Below, piece after piece: positions 17,672-27,467 of a stretch of 64,000 nucleotides of DNA (the stretch's first letter is position 1; each line of letters begins with the position of its first letter). The stretch is from Nocardia sp. XZ_19_385 (GTDB taxonomy: Bacteria; Actinomycetota; Actinomycetes; Mycobacteriales; Mycobacteriaceae): NCBI RefSeq assembly GCF_015355755.1, contig NZ_JACVEE010000001.1:1798001-1862000 (forward strand), given 5' to 3'. The translations under genes and the position numbers were made by a program. The notes under the pieces are model-generated. The model saw nothing but the letters and a program-made list of their open reading frames with translations. It was not told the origin of the DNA and did not search any database.

Positions 17672-18675
17672 GGGGTCGAAGTGTAGCCGGCGCGCGAGGT
17701 TTCCGAACCGGTCAACGCGGCGCGTAGGGCTTGACCGATCGCCCGCCCTACCGGCGGCGGGGAAGCATGTCCAATCTGGCGGTAGCGGGCGGTCTTCTTC
17801 CCTGCGAACTTCCAGTCGGCCGGAAAACCCTGTAGGAGCGCGGCCTGTTCGATTGTGATTCTTACCATCCCGCCCTGCCCGGTGTCCGGCTGCCAATGGA
17901 AATCTGGACCAGGGAGGTCATCTGCGATCGCCCTTCCGTCGACACCCATTCGCGCCCATGCTCTCCTTGTACCTGCTGGCCCCAGGTCTGCGCCGCCCCG
18001 CATTTCCGACCCACCTACAAGGGTGGGCGCAACACTGCGCGCCCCGGCAGCCCACCGCTCAGCATCCTGCCAGCCGCGGGCGGCCATGGAATCCAGCAGA
18101 GCTTCGCCAACAGACCGAGGCGTGAGTGTAGTCGGTCTCGGCCGACGAAAGGCGCTGAAGTGTTGCCTATCAAGCGCGACAAGGAATCCTTGAAGCCGCT
18201 TCTGTGGCACTCCAAAATCAGCGGCATTAAGTGTGAACCAGTCGAATTCGTAACCGAGGTGGTTCAGCTCCGAACGTACAGCTTCGCGGGTCACTTTGAA
18301 GCTGGGCGCCAGCGCGAGTTCTGGAACATTCTCGATGAGCAGTGCTCTGGGACGGAGAGCATGCGCTAGGTAGACCGTGGCATCGAGAAGTCGGAGTTCG
18401 TCCCCCGTCTCGGTTCGCGCCGAAGTCGCGCTGGACTTCACCCTGGGTAGACCGGCCGAGAGCAGATCGACGTCATAAATATCCCGGTGCTGCTGCGGAG
18501 AGAAGTCCAACAGATCCATCTCCAGCACAGGCCATCCTGGACGATTAAGGCGCAGCGTGGCGCATGCCACTGCCTTCTTGTCCAGGAGCAGAGCCGGCGT
18601 AAAACCCGCCTCCTCCAACCCCAGCGCCAATCCACCTGCCCCCGCACACACGTCGACAAATCGTAGTCCGGTCAT
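17668..18675 (-). CDS. C5-methyltransferase homologue lacking the catalytic Cys
   Basis: 335 residues, first gene of the two-gene methylase unit, with AGG upstream of the ATG at 18675. It keeps motif I (DVCAGAGGLALGLEEAGF, 8-25), motif VI (IENVP, 114-118) and motif VIII (VPQKRLQG), plus the C-terminal LLQGFPADW element. Motif IV reads AGLPRVKSS (74-82) where PCQ is expected, so Arg78 replaces the catalytic Cys. The frame is intact on both sides, so a simple frameshift does not explain it. It is probably an inactive partner that binds DNA or AdoMet or helps target recognition for the downstream enzyme, as in heteromeric MTases. A remote possibility is a local sequencing or assembly error. Confidence 0.8.
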   Translation of the reverse strand: MTGLRFVDVCAGAGGLALGLEEAGFTPALLLDKKAVACATLRLNRPGWPVLEMDLLDFSPQQHRDIYDVDLLSAGLPRVKSSATSARTETGDELRLLDATVYLAHALRPRALLIENVPELALAPSFKVTREAVRSELNHLGYEFDWFTLNAADFGVPQKRLQGFLVALDRQHFSAFRRPRPTTLTPRSVGEALLDSMAARGWQDAERWAAGARSVAPTLVGGSEMRGGADLGPAGTRRAWARMGVDGRAIADDLPGPDFHWQPDTGQGGMVRITIEQAALLQGFPADWKFAGKKTARYRQIGHASPPPVGRAIGQALRAALTGSETSRAGYTSTP

Positions 18676-18890
18676 TGACCTGCCTTCCGTAGGCCAATTC
18701 CGCCTTAACGTCCTGTCTACTCTACGTCGGGAAGACGAGCTCGGTGTCGCTCTTGAACTTCAGACGTCACCGCGCTCGGACGGAAGACTCCGTGCGCCAA
18801 TGGCTTCCGAACACGCCCCAGACGCGATCCCAACGGGTATGGTTCGCTGCGCGTCCCCCGAAAATTCATCCCACTTTATAGAGGTTTCAG

Positions 18891-19343
18891 ATGAAGTCGG
18901 TTAGAAGAGGTTTCACGCTCCCCGCTGCTGGTGCTGTTGCTACGGCTGCGGTGCTTACGTTTGCCGCGGCGCCTGCTTCGGCTGCCAACGGTGGCAAGTT
19001 TCAGACGATCTACTCGTTGACCAATGGGCCCTGCATTGCCGTGGTTGATTCGTCGGTGCATGGGCCGGGGTATCCGAGTTCGGCTACGTTCACGGTGAGT
19101 ACCAATATGACCGGGTTCGGGGCGTGCAGTTTGGATGTCACGCTGCATTGGCGGAACGTTGACACCGGGGAAACCGGGACGCGGACCGCTAAGGCTACGG
19201 GGCCGGGGTTCTGGATCAGTGATCCCAAGACGACTGTGTTCCAGCCGGGGTTCGGGAAGTTCGTTGGGACGGTCACTGTGAATGCGTTGAGCATCGGTTC
19301 CTCTGGGCAGGTCGAGTTCACCGTCGAGCCCTATCAGGGGTGA
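18891..19343 (+). CDS. Small secreted protein of unknown function
   Basis: 150 residues starting at an ATG preceded by AGAGG. A Sec signal peptide is clear: a basic n-region (KSVRRGF), an Ala/Val core and an ASA-A cleavage site near residue 31. The mature part is about 120 residues, has two Cys residues (PCIAV and ACSLD) that could form one disulfide, and is rich in Thr, Ser and Gly in a beta-sandwich-like pattern. I do not recognise the family. It stands alone between the methylase pair (divergent) and the VOC gene. Confidence 0.7.
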   Translation: MKSVRRGFTLPAAGAVATAAVLTFAAAPASAANGGKFQTIYSLTNGPCIAVVDSSVHGPGYPSSATFTVSTNMTGFGACSLDVTLHWRNVDTGETGTRTAKATGPGFWISDPKTTVFQPGFGKFVGTVTVNALSIGSSGQVEFTVEPYQG

Positions 19344-19404
19344 GCGCAACACCGATCAGGAATCAAGAAGCGCTGGTCACACGCTCGGGCCTAGCGTTGA
19401 GCCC

Positions 19405-19824
19405 ATGGAACTCACACTCTCACAATGTTTTGTAGCTGCTAACGATCACGACGAGGCGCTGGCCTTCTACACCGAGGTGCTCGGGCTGGAACTGCGCAAC
19501 GATGTGCAGGCTCAGGGGATGTTTTGGATCTCCGTGGGGCCGAAGGCGCAGCCGGATGTCACGATCGTGATCGAGCCTGCGGTCGCCGATCCGAATGCTT
19601 CGGAGGACGACCGGAAGGCTGCCGCGGACCTGCTCGGGAAAGGGCTGCTGCGCGGGGTCATTTTCGGAACCGATGACCTCGATGCGACCTTTGAGCGGAT
19701 CAGTGCTGCCGGGGCCGAGGTGCTGCAGGAGCCGACGGATCAGTTCTATGGGGTGCGGGACTGCGCGTTCCGGGATCCGTCTGGGAACATGGTGCGGTTC
19801 AGTCAGCCGGTGCAGAAGGACTGA
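19405..19824 (+). CDS. VOC (glyoxalase/bleomycin resistance) family protein
   Basis: 139 residues. It has the beta-alpha-beta-beta-beta VOC layout: DEALAFYTEVLGLEL near the N-terminus, a central GVIFGTDDLDATFERISAAGAEV, and the closing DCAFRDPSGNMVRF. The candidate metal-binding positions are typical of single-domain glyoxalase-like proteins, whose substrates vary and cannot be read from sequence. It is convergent with the lipase gene and shares a terminator with it. Confidence 0.85.
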   Translation: MELTLSQCFVAANDHDEALAFYTEVLGLELRNDVQAQGMFWISVGPKAQPDVTIVIEPAVADPNASEDDRKAAADLLGKGLLRGVIFGTDDLDATFERISAAGAEVLQEPTDQFYGVRDCAFRDPSGNMVRFSQPVQKD

Positions 19825-19839
19825 TCAGAAATAGCCGAC

Positions 19840-19868
19840 AGGCCTGGCACTCGCTGAGTGCCAGGCCT
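19840..19868. terminator. Bidirectional terminator hairpin
   Basis: A perfect 13-base inverted repeat with arms 19840-19852 and 19856-19868 and a 3-base loop, between the convergent VOC and lipase genes. There is no long T run, which is common in high-GC actinobacteria. Confidence 0.75.
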
Positions 19869-19883
19869 TACCTATTTCCGAGA

Positions 19884-20822
19884 TCAGATATAGGGGGTTG
19901 GGGATGGGGCGCAAGGGATTTCGGCGACGGTGCCCGGGCTGAAGGTGTTGAGCATCAGGGCGGCGACGGTCGGGTCGACAGAGATGGCGTTGTGGCCGGC
20001 GAGGTTCACCGGGCAGACGTCCTGGAGGACGATGTTCGTCGCGTTGGGGGCCTCGCGGTAGCCGTTGGTGTAGGGGACGACTTCGGTGTCGGCGCGGGTC
20101 AGGAGGTTGGTGTACTGCACCTCGGGGGCGTAGACGCCGGCGGCCTGGAGTTCGTGGATGTTGTCGGAGACCGGGAGCATGTCGACGCAGCCTTGGCAGG
20201 TGGTGCGTAGTTCGGCGAAGACCGAGTCCTGGATGCCGAGGCCGTAGGCGGCGTTGACGATCGGGTCGGCGACGTTGGTGCCCGCGTAGATGGGGGCGAG
20301 GTTGAAGACCTGGTCGACGACCTCGGCGCCGCCGTCGGCGAGGAGGTAGCGCGCGGCCACCAAGGTGCCTTCGGACCAGGCGAGGAGGTCGACCTTTTCC
20401 GCGCCGGTGGCGGCCAGGACGCGGGCGACGAAATCGCGTAATTCCTTGCTGGAATGGGAGATTGGCGCAAGGCCACCGGTCCCGGCGAGAGCGCCGGACT
20501 GCCAAGGGTAGACGCCATAGGTGACCGAGAAGACGCAGTAGCCGTTGTTGTGCAGCAGCGGGGACATGGCCGGCCAGCCCGCGCCGTTGCCGAGGACGCC
20601 GTGCACGAGGACCACCGGTTGCGGATGTTCCGCGGTCGGGACGCAGGACCAGTCGTTGCCGCCGGGCGGATCGAAGGGGGCCTTGGCGTTCAGCGCGGCG
20701 GCGACGAAGGCGGGAACCGAATAGACCACCGGCAGTTGCTCGGGTTGTGCTGCGGCGTGGCCCGCGGGCACCAGCAGGACTGCGGTCACAGCGAATCCGA
20801 GACGACTCCAGAACCGACGCAA
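19884..20822 (-). CDS. Secreted lipase (alpha/beta-hydrolase)
   Basis: 312 residues from a TTG at 20822, chosen because GGAGG lies six bases upstream and a signal peptide (RRFWSRLGFAVTAVLL...AHAAA-like) begins there; a longer frame to 20864 has no such site. Lipase features are VVLVHGVLGNGAGW (oxyanion region) and DLLAWSEGTLVA, where the nucleophile motif is A-W-S-E-G rather than G-x-S-x-G. A late GHNAI may supply the His. Cys pairs suggest extracytoplasmic folding. It is probably an esterase or triacylglycerol lipase of the actinobacterial LipA/lipase-2 type. Confidence 0.8.
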   Translation of the reverse strand: MRRFWSRLGFAVTAVLLVPAGHAAAQPEQLPVVYSVPAFVAAALNAKAPFDPPGGNDWSCVPTAEHPQPVVLVHGVLGNGAGWPAMSPLLHNNGYCVFSVTYGVYPWQSGALAGTGGLAPISHSSKELRDFVARVLAATGAEKVDLLAWSEGTLVAARYLLADGGAEVVDQVFNLAPIYAGTNVADPIVNAAYGLGIQDSVFAELRTTCQGCVDMLPVSDNIHELQAAGVYAPEVQYTNLLTRADTEVVPYTNGYREAPNATNIVLQDVCPVNLAGHNAISVDPTVAALMLNTFSPGTVAEIPCAPSPTPYI

Positions 20823-20916
20823 CTCAATCCTCCGAAGGTCGAGGCGCACACCGCCAGTAGCCAAGAATTAGCTGTCACCATAGCCAGCGAATTCGGCGCA
20901 CCCGGCCTGCGACACG

Positions 20917-20951
20917 AAAAGGCCCGGCACCCGAAGAGTGCCGGGCCTTTT
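20917..20951 (-). terminator. Rho-independent terminator of ilvBNC
   Basis: A 14-base perfect inverted repeat (20917-20930 and 20938-20951) just past the ilvC stop. The minus-strand transcript ends in TTTT after a GC-rich stem. It may also stop transcription from the other side. Confidence 0.85.
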
Positions 20952-20963
20952 CAGGCGTAGGAA

Positions 20964-22010
<1,047 letters not shown>

Positions 22011-22049
22011 TTAGGCCCCGGCCGAAAGCATGCCGGGAGGACGGGGTTA

Positions 22050-22553
22050 CTAGCGAGTCGCAGTGATGGACTTGGGTCCACGGCCGACGGCGACGACGCC
22101 GGACTGCACGATCTCGCGGATGCCGAAGGGTTCGAGCATCCGCAGCAGTGCGTCGAGCTTGGACCGGGTTCCGGTCGCCTCGACGGTCAGCGCGTCCGGG
22201 GACACGTCGATGACCTTGGCCCGGAAGAGCTGCACGGCCTCGATGACCTGGGTGCGCACGCTGGCGTCGGCGCGCACCTTCACCAGGATCAATTCGCGAG
22301 CGACCGAGGTGTCGGCGTCCTGCTCCACGATCTTGATGACGTTCACCAGCTTGTTGAGCTGCTTGGTGACCTGCTCGAGCGGCAGATCCTCGACGGTGAC
22401 GACGATGGTCATGCGCGAGATCTCGGGGATCTCGGTGCCGCCGACCGCCAGCGACTCGATGTTGAAACCGCGTCGAGAGAACAGCGCCGCGACGCGCGCG
22501 AGCACGCCGGGCTTGTCCTCGACCAGGACGGACAGGGTGTGGGTCGTGCTCAT
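22050..22553 (-). CDS. ilvN: Acetolactate synthase small (regulatory) subunit
   Basis: 167 residues, the normal length. The N-terminal ACT domain ([25 protein letters not shown]) binds valine for feedback inhibition and activates the catalytic subunit. The C-terminal half matches the ALS small-subunit domain ([17 protein letters not shown]). The ATG overlaps the ilvB stop (ATGA), so the subunits are translationally coupled. The name ilvH is also used for this gene. Confidence 0.96.
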   Translation of the reverse strand: MSTTHTLSVLVEDKPGVLARVAALFSRRGFNIESLAVGGTEIPEISRMTIVVTVEDLPLEQVTKQLNKLVNVIKIVEQDADTSVARELILVKVRADASVRTQVIEAVQLFRAKVIDVSPDALTVEATGTRSKLDALLRMLEPFGIREIVQSGVVAVGRGPKSITATR

Positions 22554-24469
22554 TTCTGTCCCTCGCTATGGGTCATCGCCTCGTGGATGACGGCGGGCTC
22601 GGCGGCCGCTTCGTCCTCGTCGAACAGCGGGCGGATGCCGCGCGCGGCCATGATCTCGTCGTTGCCGGTGCCGGCGGCGACCATCGGCCACACCTGGGCG
22701 TCCTTACCGACGATGAAATCGATCACCACGGGGCGGTCGTTGATGGACTGCGCCTCGCGGATCGCGGCCTCCACGTCCTCGGCCCGTTCGACCCGGATGC
22801 CGACGCAGCCCAGAGCTTCCGCGAGCTTGACGAAGTCGGGAATGCGCAGGGTGTGGGTGCCCAGGTCGGTGTTGGAGTAGCGCTGTTCGTAGAACAGGGT
22901 CTGCCACTGGCGGACCATGCCGAGGTTGCCGTTGTTGATCAGCGCGACCTTGATCGGCACGTTCTCGACGGCACAGGTGGCCAGTTCCTGGTTGGTCATC
23001 TGGAAGCAACCGTCACCGTCGACCGCCCAGACCTCCTTGTCCGGCGCGCCCATCTTGGCGCCCATGGCGGCCGGGACGGCATAGCCCATGGTGCCGAGGC
23101 CACCGGAATTCAGCCAGGTGCGCGGCTTTTCGTACTTGATGAACTGCGCGGCCCACATCTGGTGCTGGCCGACGCCGGCGCAGTAGATGGCGTCGGGTCC
23201 GGCGAGCTCGCCGAGCTTCTCGATGACGAACTCGGGCGAGAGCGAACCGTCTTCCTGCGGGCCGTAGCCGAGCGGGTACGACTTGCGCACGCCGTCCAGG
23301 TACTTCCACCAGTCGGTCAGGGTCAGCAGCGGTGCTTCGCCGACGGCCGGGTCGGCCTTGAGGGTCTCGATCAGTTCGACGATCACCTCGCGGCAGTCGC
23401 CGACGATCGGGACGTCTGCGTGCCGGTTCTTGCCGATCTCGGCCGGGTCGATGTCGGCGTGGATCACCCGAGCGTTCGGTGCGAAGGAGTCGAGCTGACC
23501 GGTGACCCGGTCGTCGAAGCGCGCGCCGAGGGTGATCAGCAGGTCGGAGCGCTGCAACGCGGCGACCGCGCCGACGGTGCCGTGCATGCCGGGCATGCCC
23601 ATGTTCAGGGTATGGGAGTCCGGGAACGCGCCGCGCGCCATCAGCGTGGTGACCACGGGGATGCCGGTGAGCTCGGCCAGCTCCAGCAGCTCGGCCGACG
23701 CGTCGGCTTTGATGACGCCGCCGCCGACGTAGAGCACGGGCGCCTTGGCTTCCATGATCATCCGGGCGGCCTCGCGCACCTGCTTGCCGTGCGGCTTGGT
23801 GACCGGACGGTAGCCGGGCAGCCGCATCTCCGGCGGCCAGCTGAAGGTGGTCTGGCCGACCAGCACGTCCTTCGGGATGTCGACCAGGACCGCACCCGGG
23901 CGGCCGGAAGAAGCCAGGTAGAACGCTTCGGCCATGATGCGCGGGATGTCGACGCCCTCGGTGATGAGGAAGTTGTGTTTGGTGCACGCCATGGTGATGC
24001 CGGAGATGTCGGCTTCCTGGAAGGCGTCCGTGCCGATCAGGCTGCGGCCGACCTGGCCGGTGATCGCGACCAGCGGCACCGAGTCCATCTGGGCATCCGC
24101 GATCGGGGTGACCAGGTTGGTCGCGCCGGGACCGGAGGTGGCCATGCAGACGCCGACCTTGCCAGTCGCCTGGGCGTAACCGGTGGCCGCGTGGCCCGCG
24201 CCCTGCTCATGGCGCACCAGCACGTGGCGCACCTTCGTGGAGTCGAAGAGCGGGTCGTAGACCGGGAGGATCGCGCCGCCGGGAATGCCGAATACGGTGT
24301 CGACGCCGAGCTCTTCGAGCGAGCGGACGACCGACTGCGCGCCGTTGACCCGCTCGGGCGGGACCTGGCGGCGGTTGGCCGCGGTCGTCGGGCTAGCAGC
24401 GGTACCCTGCTGAGCCGAAGGCGCTGGCCTGCGGGCCGAGGGCCCGGGCCGTGCGGTTGGTGCACTCAC
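22550..24469 (-). CDS. ilvB: Acetolactate synthase large subunit
   Basis: 639 residues. It condenses two pyruvates, or pyruvate and 2-oxobutyrate, using ThDP, FAD and Mg2+. Visible features are the [15 protein letters not shown] segment, HEQGAGHAA with the ThDP-activating Glu, [13 protein letters not shown], and the ThDP/Mg motif [12 protein letters not shown] with the later [12 protein letters not shown]. The first 35 residues are Pro/Ala/Arg-rich and less conserved, so a slightly downstream start is possible; GTG at 24469 follows GAACGAAG. It is the first gene of ilvBNC and is controlled by the upstream leader and attenuator. Confidence 0.96.
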   Translation of the reverse strand: MSAPTARPGPSARRPAPSAQQGTAASPTTAANRRQVPPERVNGAQSVVRSLEELGVDTVFGIPGGAILPVYDPLFDSTKVRHVLVRHEQGAGHAATGYAQATGKVGVCMATSGPGATNLVTPIADAQMDSVPLVAITGQVGRSLIGTDAFQEADISGITMACTKHNFLITEGVDIPRIMAEAFYLASSGRPGAVLVDIPKDVLVGQTTFSWPPEMRLPGYRPVTKPHGKQVREAARMIMEAKAPVLYVGGGVIKADASAELLELAELTGIPVVTTLMARGAFPDSHTLNMGMPGMHGTVGAVAALQRSDLLITLGARFDDRVTGQLDSFAPNARVIHADIDPAEIGKNRHADVPIVGDCREVIVELIETLKADPAVGEAPLLTLTDWWKYLDGVRKSYPLGYGPQEDGSLSPEFVIEKLGELAGPDAIYCAGVGQHQMWAAQFIKYEKPRTWLNSGGLGTMGYAVPAAMGAKMGAPDKEVWAVDGDGCFQMTNQELATCAVENVPIKVALINNGNLGMVRQWQTLFYEQRYSNTDLGTHTLRIPDFVKLAEALGCVGIRVERAEDVEAAIREAQSINDRPVVIDFIVGKDAQVWPMVAAGTGNDEIMAARGIRPLFDEDEAAAEPAVIHEAMTHSEGQK

Positions 24470-24569
24470 CGTCTTCGTTCCTAACTACTTCGTTCTAGAC
24501 CCCGGACAAACCTTGCTTGACACGTGGTGCTGTGCGGAACGCCCCGTGTCGGACATTAGTCCTGAACAC

Positions 24570-24603
24570 AAAAAAACCCTCGACAGCTTTGGCTGTTCGA
24601 GGG
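24570..24603 (-). terminator. Attenuator terminator in the ilvBNC leader
   Basis: On the minus strand the stem CCCTCGA(A)CAGC / GCTGTCGAGGG, with one bulged A and a CAAA loop, is followed by seven T residues (24576-24570). It lies between the leader peptide and ilvB, about 100 bases before the ilvB start, in the position of a transcription attenuator rather than an end-of-gene terminator. Confidence 0.85.
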
Positions 24604-24649
24604 TGGCGCGTCGCAACGCGAGCTTCGTAGTCGACTCAGGGAGTCAAGC

Positions 24650-24703
24650 TCAACGCTGGACGCGCCGACTGATTACGAGAAGCTCGATTGGTTTCACGCG
24701 CAC
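24650..24703 (-). CDS. ilvB leader peptide
   Basis: A 17-codon frame from GTG at 24703 (a second GTG is at 24697) encodes VRVKPIELLVISRRVQR. It contains Ile-Glu-Leu-Leu-Val-Ile, so ribosomes would stall when branched-chain aminoacyl-tRNAs are scarce. The start sits only a few bases from the expected transcription start, so translation is probably leaderless or nearly so, which is common in this order. A run of BCAA codons ending in an Arg-rich tail is typical of actinobacterial ilvB leaders as I know them. Confidence 0.75.
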   Translation of the reverse strand: MRVKPIELLVISRRVQR

Positions 24704-24706
24704 GAC

Positions 24707-24734
24707 GTTATGCGGGCGTGAACCGGTGAGTCAA
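24707..24734 (-). promoter_or_regulatory. Promoter of ilvBNC
   Basis: The minus strand has TTGACT (24734-24729), a 16-base spacer and CATAAC (24712-24707). Transcription would start around 24700-24703, at or next to the GTG of the leader peptide. Its position relative to leader and attenuator supports the assignment. Confidence 0.65.
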
Positions 24735-24811
24735 ACTTCTGACCCTTGCGTCTCATTATGTGAGACAGTGCGGTTGCTTGTGTCCGTTCACCAGGATGCG
24801 AGGATGGTGGT

Positions 24812-25339
24812 GTGTCATCACCGCATCAGTCCGTGCCACCGGCTAAATCGTCCCACACCTCCGACGAAGGATCCGCCACGGGTGGGTCCGAAGTGAAGGT
24901 CATTCGGATTCCGCAGACGACCTATATCGGCGTGGTCGTGCTGTTCTTCTGCGTGTTCTTCTTCTTCGCCGGATGGCCGAAAGGGCTGTGGTGGCTGCTA
25001 TTGATTCCGCTGGCAGTCGTGCTGTGGATCGAGCGCACGCGGACGACGGTCTCGGACGCGGGCCTGGACTTGCGTACCGTTTTCCGCAAGCGGCACATCG
25101 ATTGGGATGAGCTGAAAGGCGTTTCGATCCCCAAGCGCGGGTACGTACGGGCCCACCTCAACGATGGCTCTCAGGTGAAGCTGCCCGCCGTCGGTTACGA
25201 CCGGCTGCGCGCCCTGATCGAGGCCTCCAAGGGCCGGATCCCGGATCTGTTCGCGGCCGCCGAGGAGGCCGAGCAGCGGGAGTACGAGGAGCGCAAGGCG
25301 GCGGAAGCGGCCGAAAAGGCCAAGGAAACCGAGGACTGA
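24812..25339 (+). CDS. PH-domain membrane protein (CFP-6-like)
   Basis: 175 residues from GTG at 24812, with AGGA just upstream. A hydrophilic Ser/Pro N-terminus is followed by two hydrophobic segments (about 38-55 and 58-70), then a bacterial PH-like domain (TVSDAGLDLRTVFRKRHIDWDELKGV...). It ends in an Ala/Glu/Lys-rich coiled tail. It matches mycobacterial low-molecular-weight antigen CFP-6 in layout and in position between ilvB and doxX. Function is unknown; it is probably anchored in the cytoplasmic membrane. Confidence 0.8.
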   Translation: MSSPHQSVPPAKSSHTSDEGSATGGSEVKVIRIPQTTYIGVVVLFFCVFFFFAGWPKGLWWLLLIPLAVVLWIERTRTTVSDAGLDLRTVFRKRHIDWDELKGVSIPKRGYVRAHLNDGSQVKLPAVGYDRLRALIEASKGRIPDLFAAAEEAEQREYEERKAAEAAEKAKETED

Positions 25340-25472
25340 GCGCGTCTCACATATTGAGACCCCAAATCCCGCCTGAATGACGGGGAAATCACACCCGGGA
25401 GTACCGTGGAGCGGCCGTAGACCCGCTCTGCGCAGTCGCAAATCAGCCCCCGCGACCATCGAGGATCCAGCC

Positions 25473-27314
25473 ATGCCACCGCTTCGCTCACGCACCACCA
25501 CTATCGGCCGCAATGCCGCCGGCGCCCGCTCACTCTGGCGCGCCACCGGTATGACCGACTCCGATTTCGGTAAGCCGATCATCGCCATCGCGAACTCCTA
25601 CACCCAGTTCGTGCCCGGCCACGTGCACCTCAAGGAGGTCGGCGAGATCGTGGCCGAGGCCGTGCGGGCCGCGGGTGGCGTACCGCGCGAGTTCCACACC
25701 ATCGCGGTCGACGACGGTATCGCCATGGGTCACGGCGGCATGCTGTACTCGCTGCCCTCGCGCGAGATCATCGCCGACTCGGTCGAGTACATGGCGAACG
25801 CGCACACCGCCGACGCGCTGGTCTGCATCTCCAACTGCGACAAGATCACCCCCGGCATGCTGAATGCCGCCATGCGCCTGAACATCCCGGCCGTGTTCGT
25901 CTCCGGCGGCCCGATGGAAGCCGGTAAAGCGGTGGTCGTCGACGGTGTCGCACAGGCTCCGACCGACCTCGTCGTCGCCATCTCCGCGAGCGCGAATCCG
26001 GCGGTCTCGGACGAGGGCCTGGACGAGGTCGAGCGCAGCGCGTGCCCGACCTGTGGTTCGTGTTCGGGCATGTTCACCGCGAATTCGATGAACTGCCTCA
26101 CCGAGGCGCTGGGTCTGGCGCTGCCGGGCAACGGCTCCACACTGGCCACCCATGCCGCGCGCCGGGCGCTGTTCCAGCGCGCCGGTTCGGTGATCGTCGA
26201 TATCGCCAGCCGCTGGTACCGCGAGGACGACGCCTCGGTGCTGCCGCGAAACGTGGCCAACGAGAAGGCCTTCCGCAACGCGATGGCCCTGGACGTGGCG
26301 ATGGGCGGTTCCACCAACACGGTGCTGCACACCCTGGCCGCCGCGCAGGAAGGTGAGGTCGACTTCGATCTGGCCACCATCGACGAGATCAGCCGCCAGG
26401 TGCCGTGTCTGTCGAAGGTGTCGCCGAACTCCGATTACCACATGGAAGACGTGCACCGCGCCGGTGGCATCCCCGCCATCCTCGGCGAACTGCGGCGCGC
26501 CGGGCTGCTGCACGAGGACGTGTCGACCGTGCACACCAAGAGCTTCGACGAGTGGCTCGACACCTGGGATATCCGCTCCGGCAAGGCTTCCGAAGAAGCC
26601 ATCGAACTGTTCCACGCCGCACCGGGCGGCGTGCGCACCACCGAGCCGTTCTCCACGGACAACCGCTGGTCCTCGCTGGACACCGACGCCGCCGGCGGCT
26701 GCATCCGCGACAAGGAGCACGCCTACACCGTCGAAGGCGGCCTGGTCGTGTTGCGCGGCAACATCGCTCCGGACGGCGCGATCCTCAAGACCGCGGGTAT
26801 CGACGAGGATCTGTTCTCCTTCCAGGGACCGGCCGTGGTGGTCGAATCCCAGGAGGAAGCCGTCTCGGCGATCCTCGGCAAGAAGATCAAGCCCGGTGAC
26901 GTGATCGTGGTCCGCTACGAGGGCCCCAAGGGCGGGCCCGGGATGCAGGAGATGCTGCACCCCACCGCATTCCTGAAGGGCTCGGGCCTGGGCAAGCAGT
27001 GCGCGCTGATCACCGACGGCCGCTTCTCGGGTGGCACTTCCGGTCTGTCGATCGGCCACATGTCCCCCGAGGCCGGTGCGGGCGGCGCGATCGGCCTGAT
27101 CGAGAACGGCGACCAGATCCGCATCGACGTCGCCTCGCGTGCGCTCGAGGTGCTGGTCGACGACGCGGTGCTCGCCGAGCGGCGCGCGAAGATGGACGCG
27201 TCCGAACGCCCTTGGCAGCCGGTCAACCGGGAACGTCCGGTCACCACCGCGCTGCGCGCCTACGCGGCGCTGGCCACCTCGGCCGACAAGGGCGCGGTCC
27301 GCTACGTGCCGTAA
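25473..27314 (+). CDS. ilvD: Dihydroxy-acid dehydratase
   Basis: 613 residues from ATG at 25473, supported by GAGGAT at 25461; an upstream in-frame start at 25377 is rejected. It dehydrates dihydroxy acids to 2-oxo acids, the step after IlvC. Fe-S ligands are visible in [11 protein letters not shown] and [17 protein letters not shown], and the C-terminal [12 protein letters not shown] is the family signature. It is transcribed separately from ilvBNC and ends in a strong hairpin. Confidence 0.97.
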   Translation: MPPLRSRTTTIGRNAAGARSLWRATGMTDSDFGKPIIAIANSYTQFVPGHVHLKEVGEIVAEAVRAAGGVPREFHTIAVDDGIAMGHGGMLYSLPSREIIADSVEYMANAHTADALVCISNCDKITPGMLNAAMRLNIPAVFVSGGPMEAGKAVVVDGVAQAPTDLVVAISASANPAVSDEGLDEVERSACPTCGSCSGMFTANSMNCLTEALGLALPGNGSTLATHAARRALFQRAGSVIVDIASRWYREDDASVLPRNVANEKAFRNAMALDVAMGGSTNTVLHTLAAAQEGEVDFDLATIDEISRQVPCLSKVSPNSDYHMEDVHRAGGIPAILGELRRAGLLHEDVSTVHTKSFDEWLDTWDIRSGKASEEAIELFHAAPGGVRTTEPFSTDNRWSSLDTDAAGGCIRDKEHAYTVEGGLVVLRGNIAPDGAILKTAGIDEDLFSFQGPAVVVESQEEAVSAILGKKIKPGDVIVVRYEGPKGGPGMQEMLHPTAFLKGSGLGKQCALITDGRFSGGTSGLSIGHMSPEAGAGGAIGLIENGDQIRIDVASRALEVLVDDAVLAERRAKMDASERPWQPVNRERPVTTALRAYAALATSADKGAVRYVP

Positions 27315-27330
27315 CACCTCACCCTCCATC

Positions 27331-27370
27331 GCAAAACGGTGTCCCCTCCACGGAGGGGACACCGTTTTGC
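27331..27370. terminator. Terminator after ilvD
   Basis: A near-perfect 18-base inverted repeat spans 27331-27370 (gcaaaacggtgtcccctcc and its complement). The plus-strand transcript has a GC-rich stem followed by TTTTG. The A run on the other side allows use from the minus strand as well. Confidence 0.85.
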
Positions 27371-27383
27371 TATTGACTTCAAT

Positions 27384-27460
27384 GTATGCGGATCGTGCGA
27401 TTTTGCGTGAAAGTTGGCTGTTTCAGCCACATCCGGAGGAAAATTGCACGATCTGCATAC
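27384..27460. repeat. 77-base structured palindrome between ilvD and doxX
   Basis: Arms of 21 bases (27384-27404 and 27440-27460) match at 19 positions. Both mismatches give G-U pairs in plus-strand RNA, so the stem would be continuous. Inside lies a second hairpin, TGGCTG / CAGCCA (27415-27420 and 27424-27429). No gene fits here. It could be a palindromic intergenic repeat (MITE- or REP-like) or the terminator of doxX. Confidence 0.7.
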
Positions 27461-27467
27461 CTGAGGG

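Noticed and set aside
18420..18460. Frameshift removing the PCQ cysteine in the upstream methylase
   Set aside because: The frame continues through motif VI and VIII with family sequence, and P-R-V-K-S-S keeps the local spacing.
22568..24484. Large plus-strand frame opposite ilvB
   Set aside because: It is an antisense shadow of a high-GC gene, with no homology or initiation signal.
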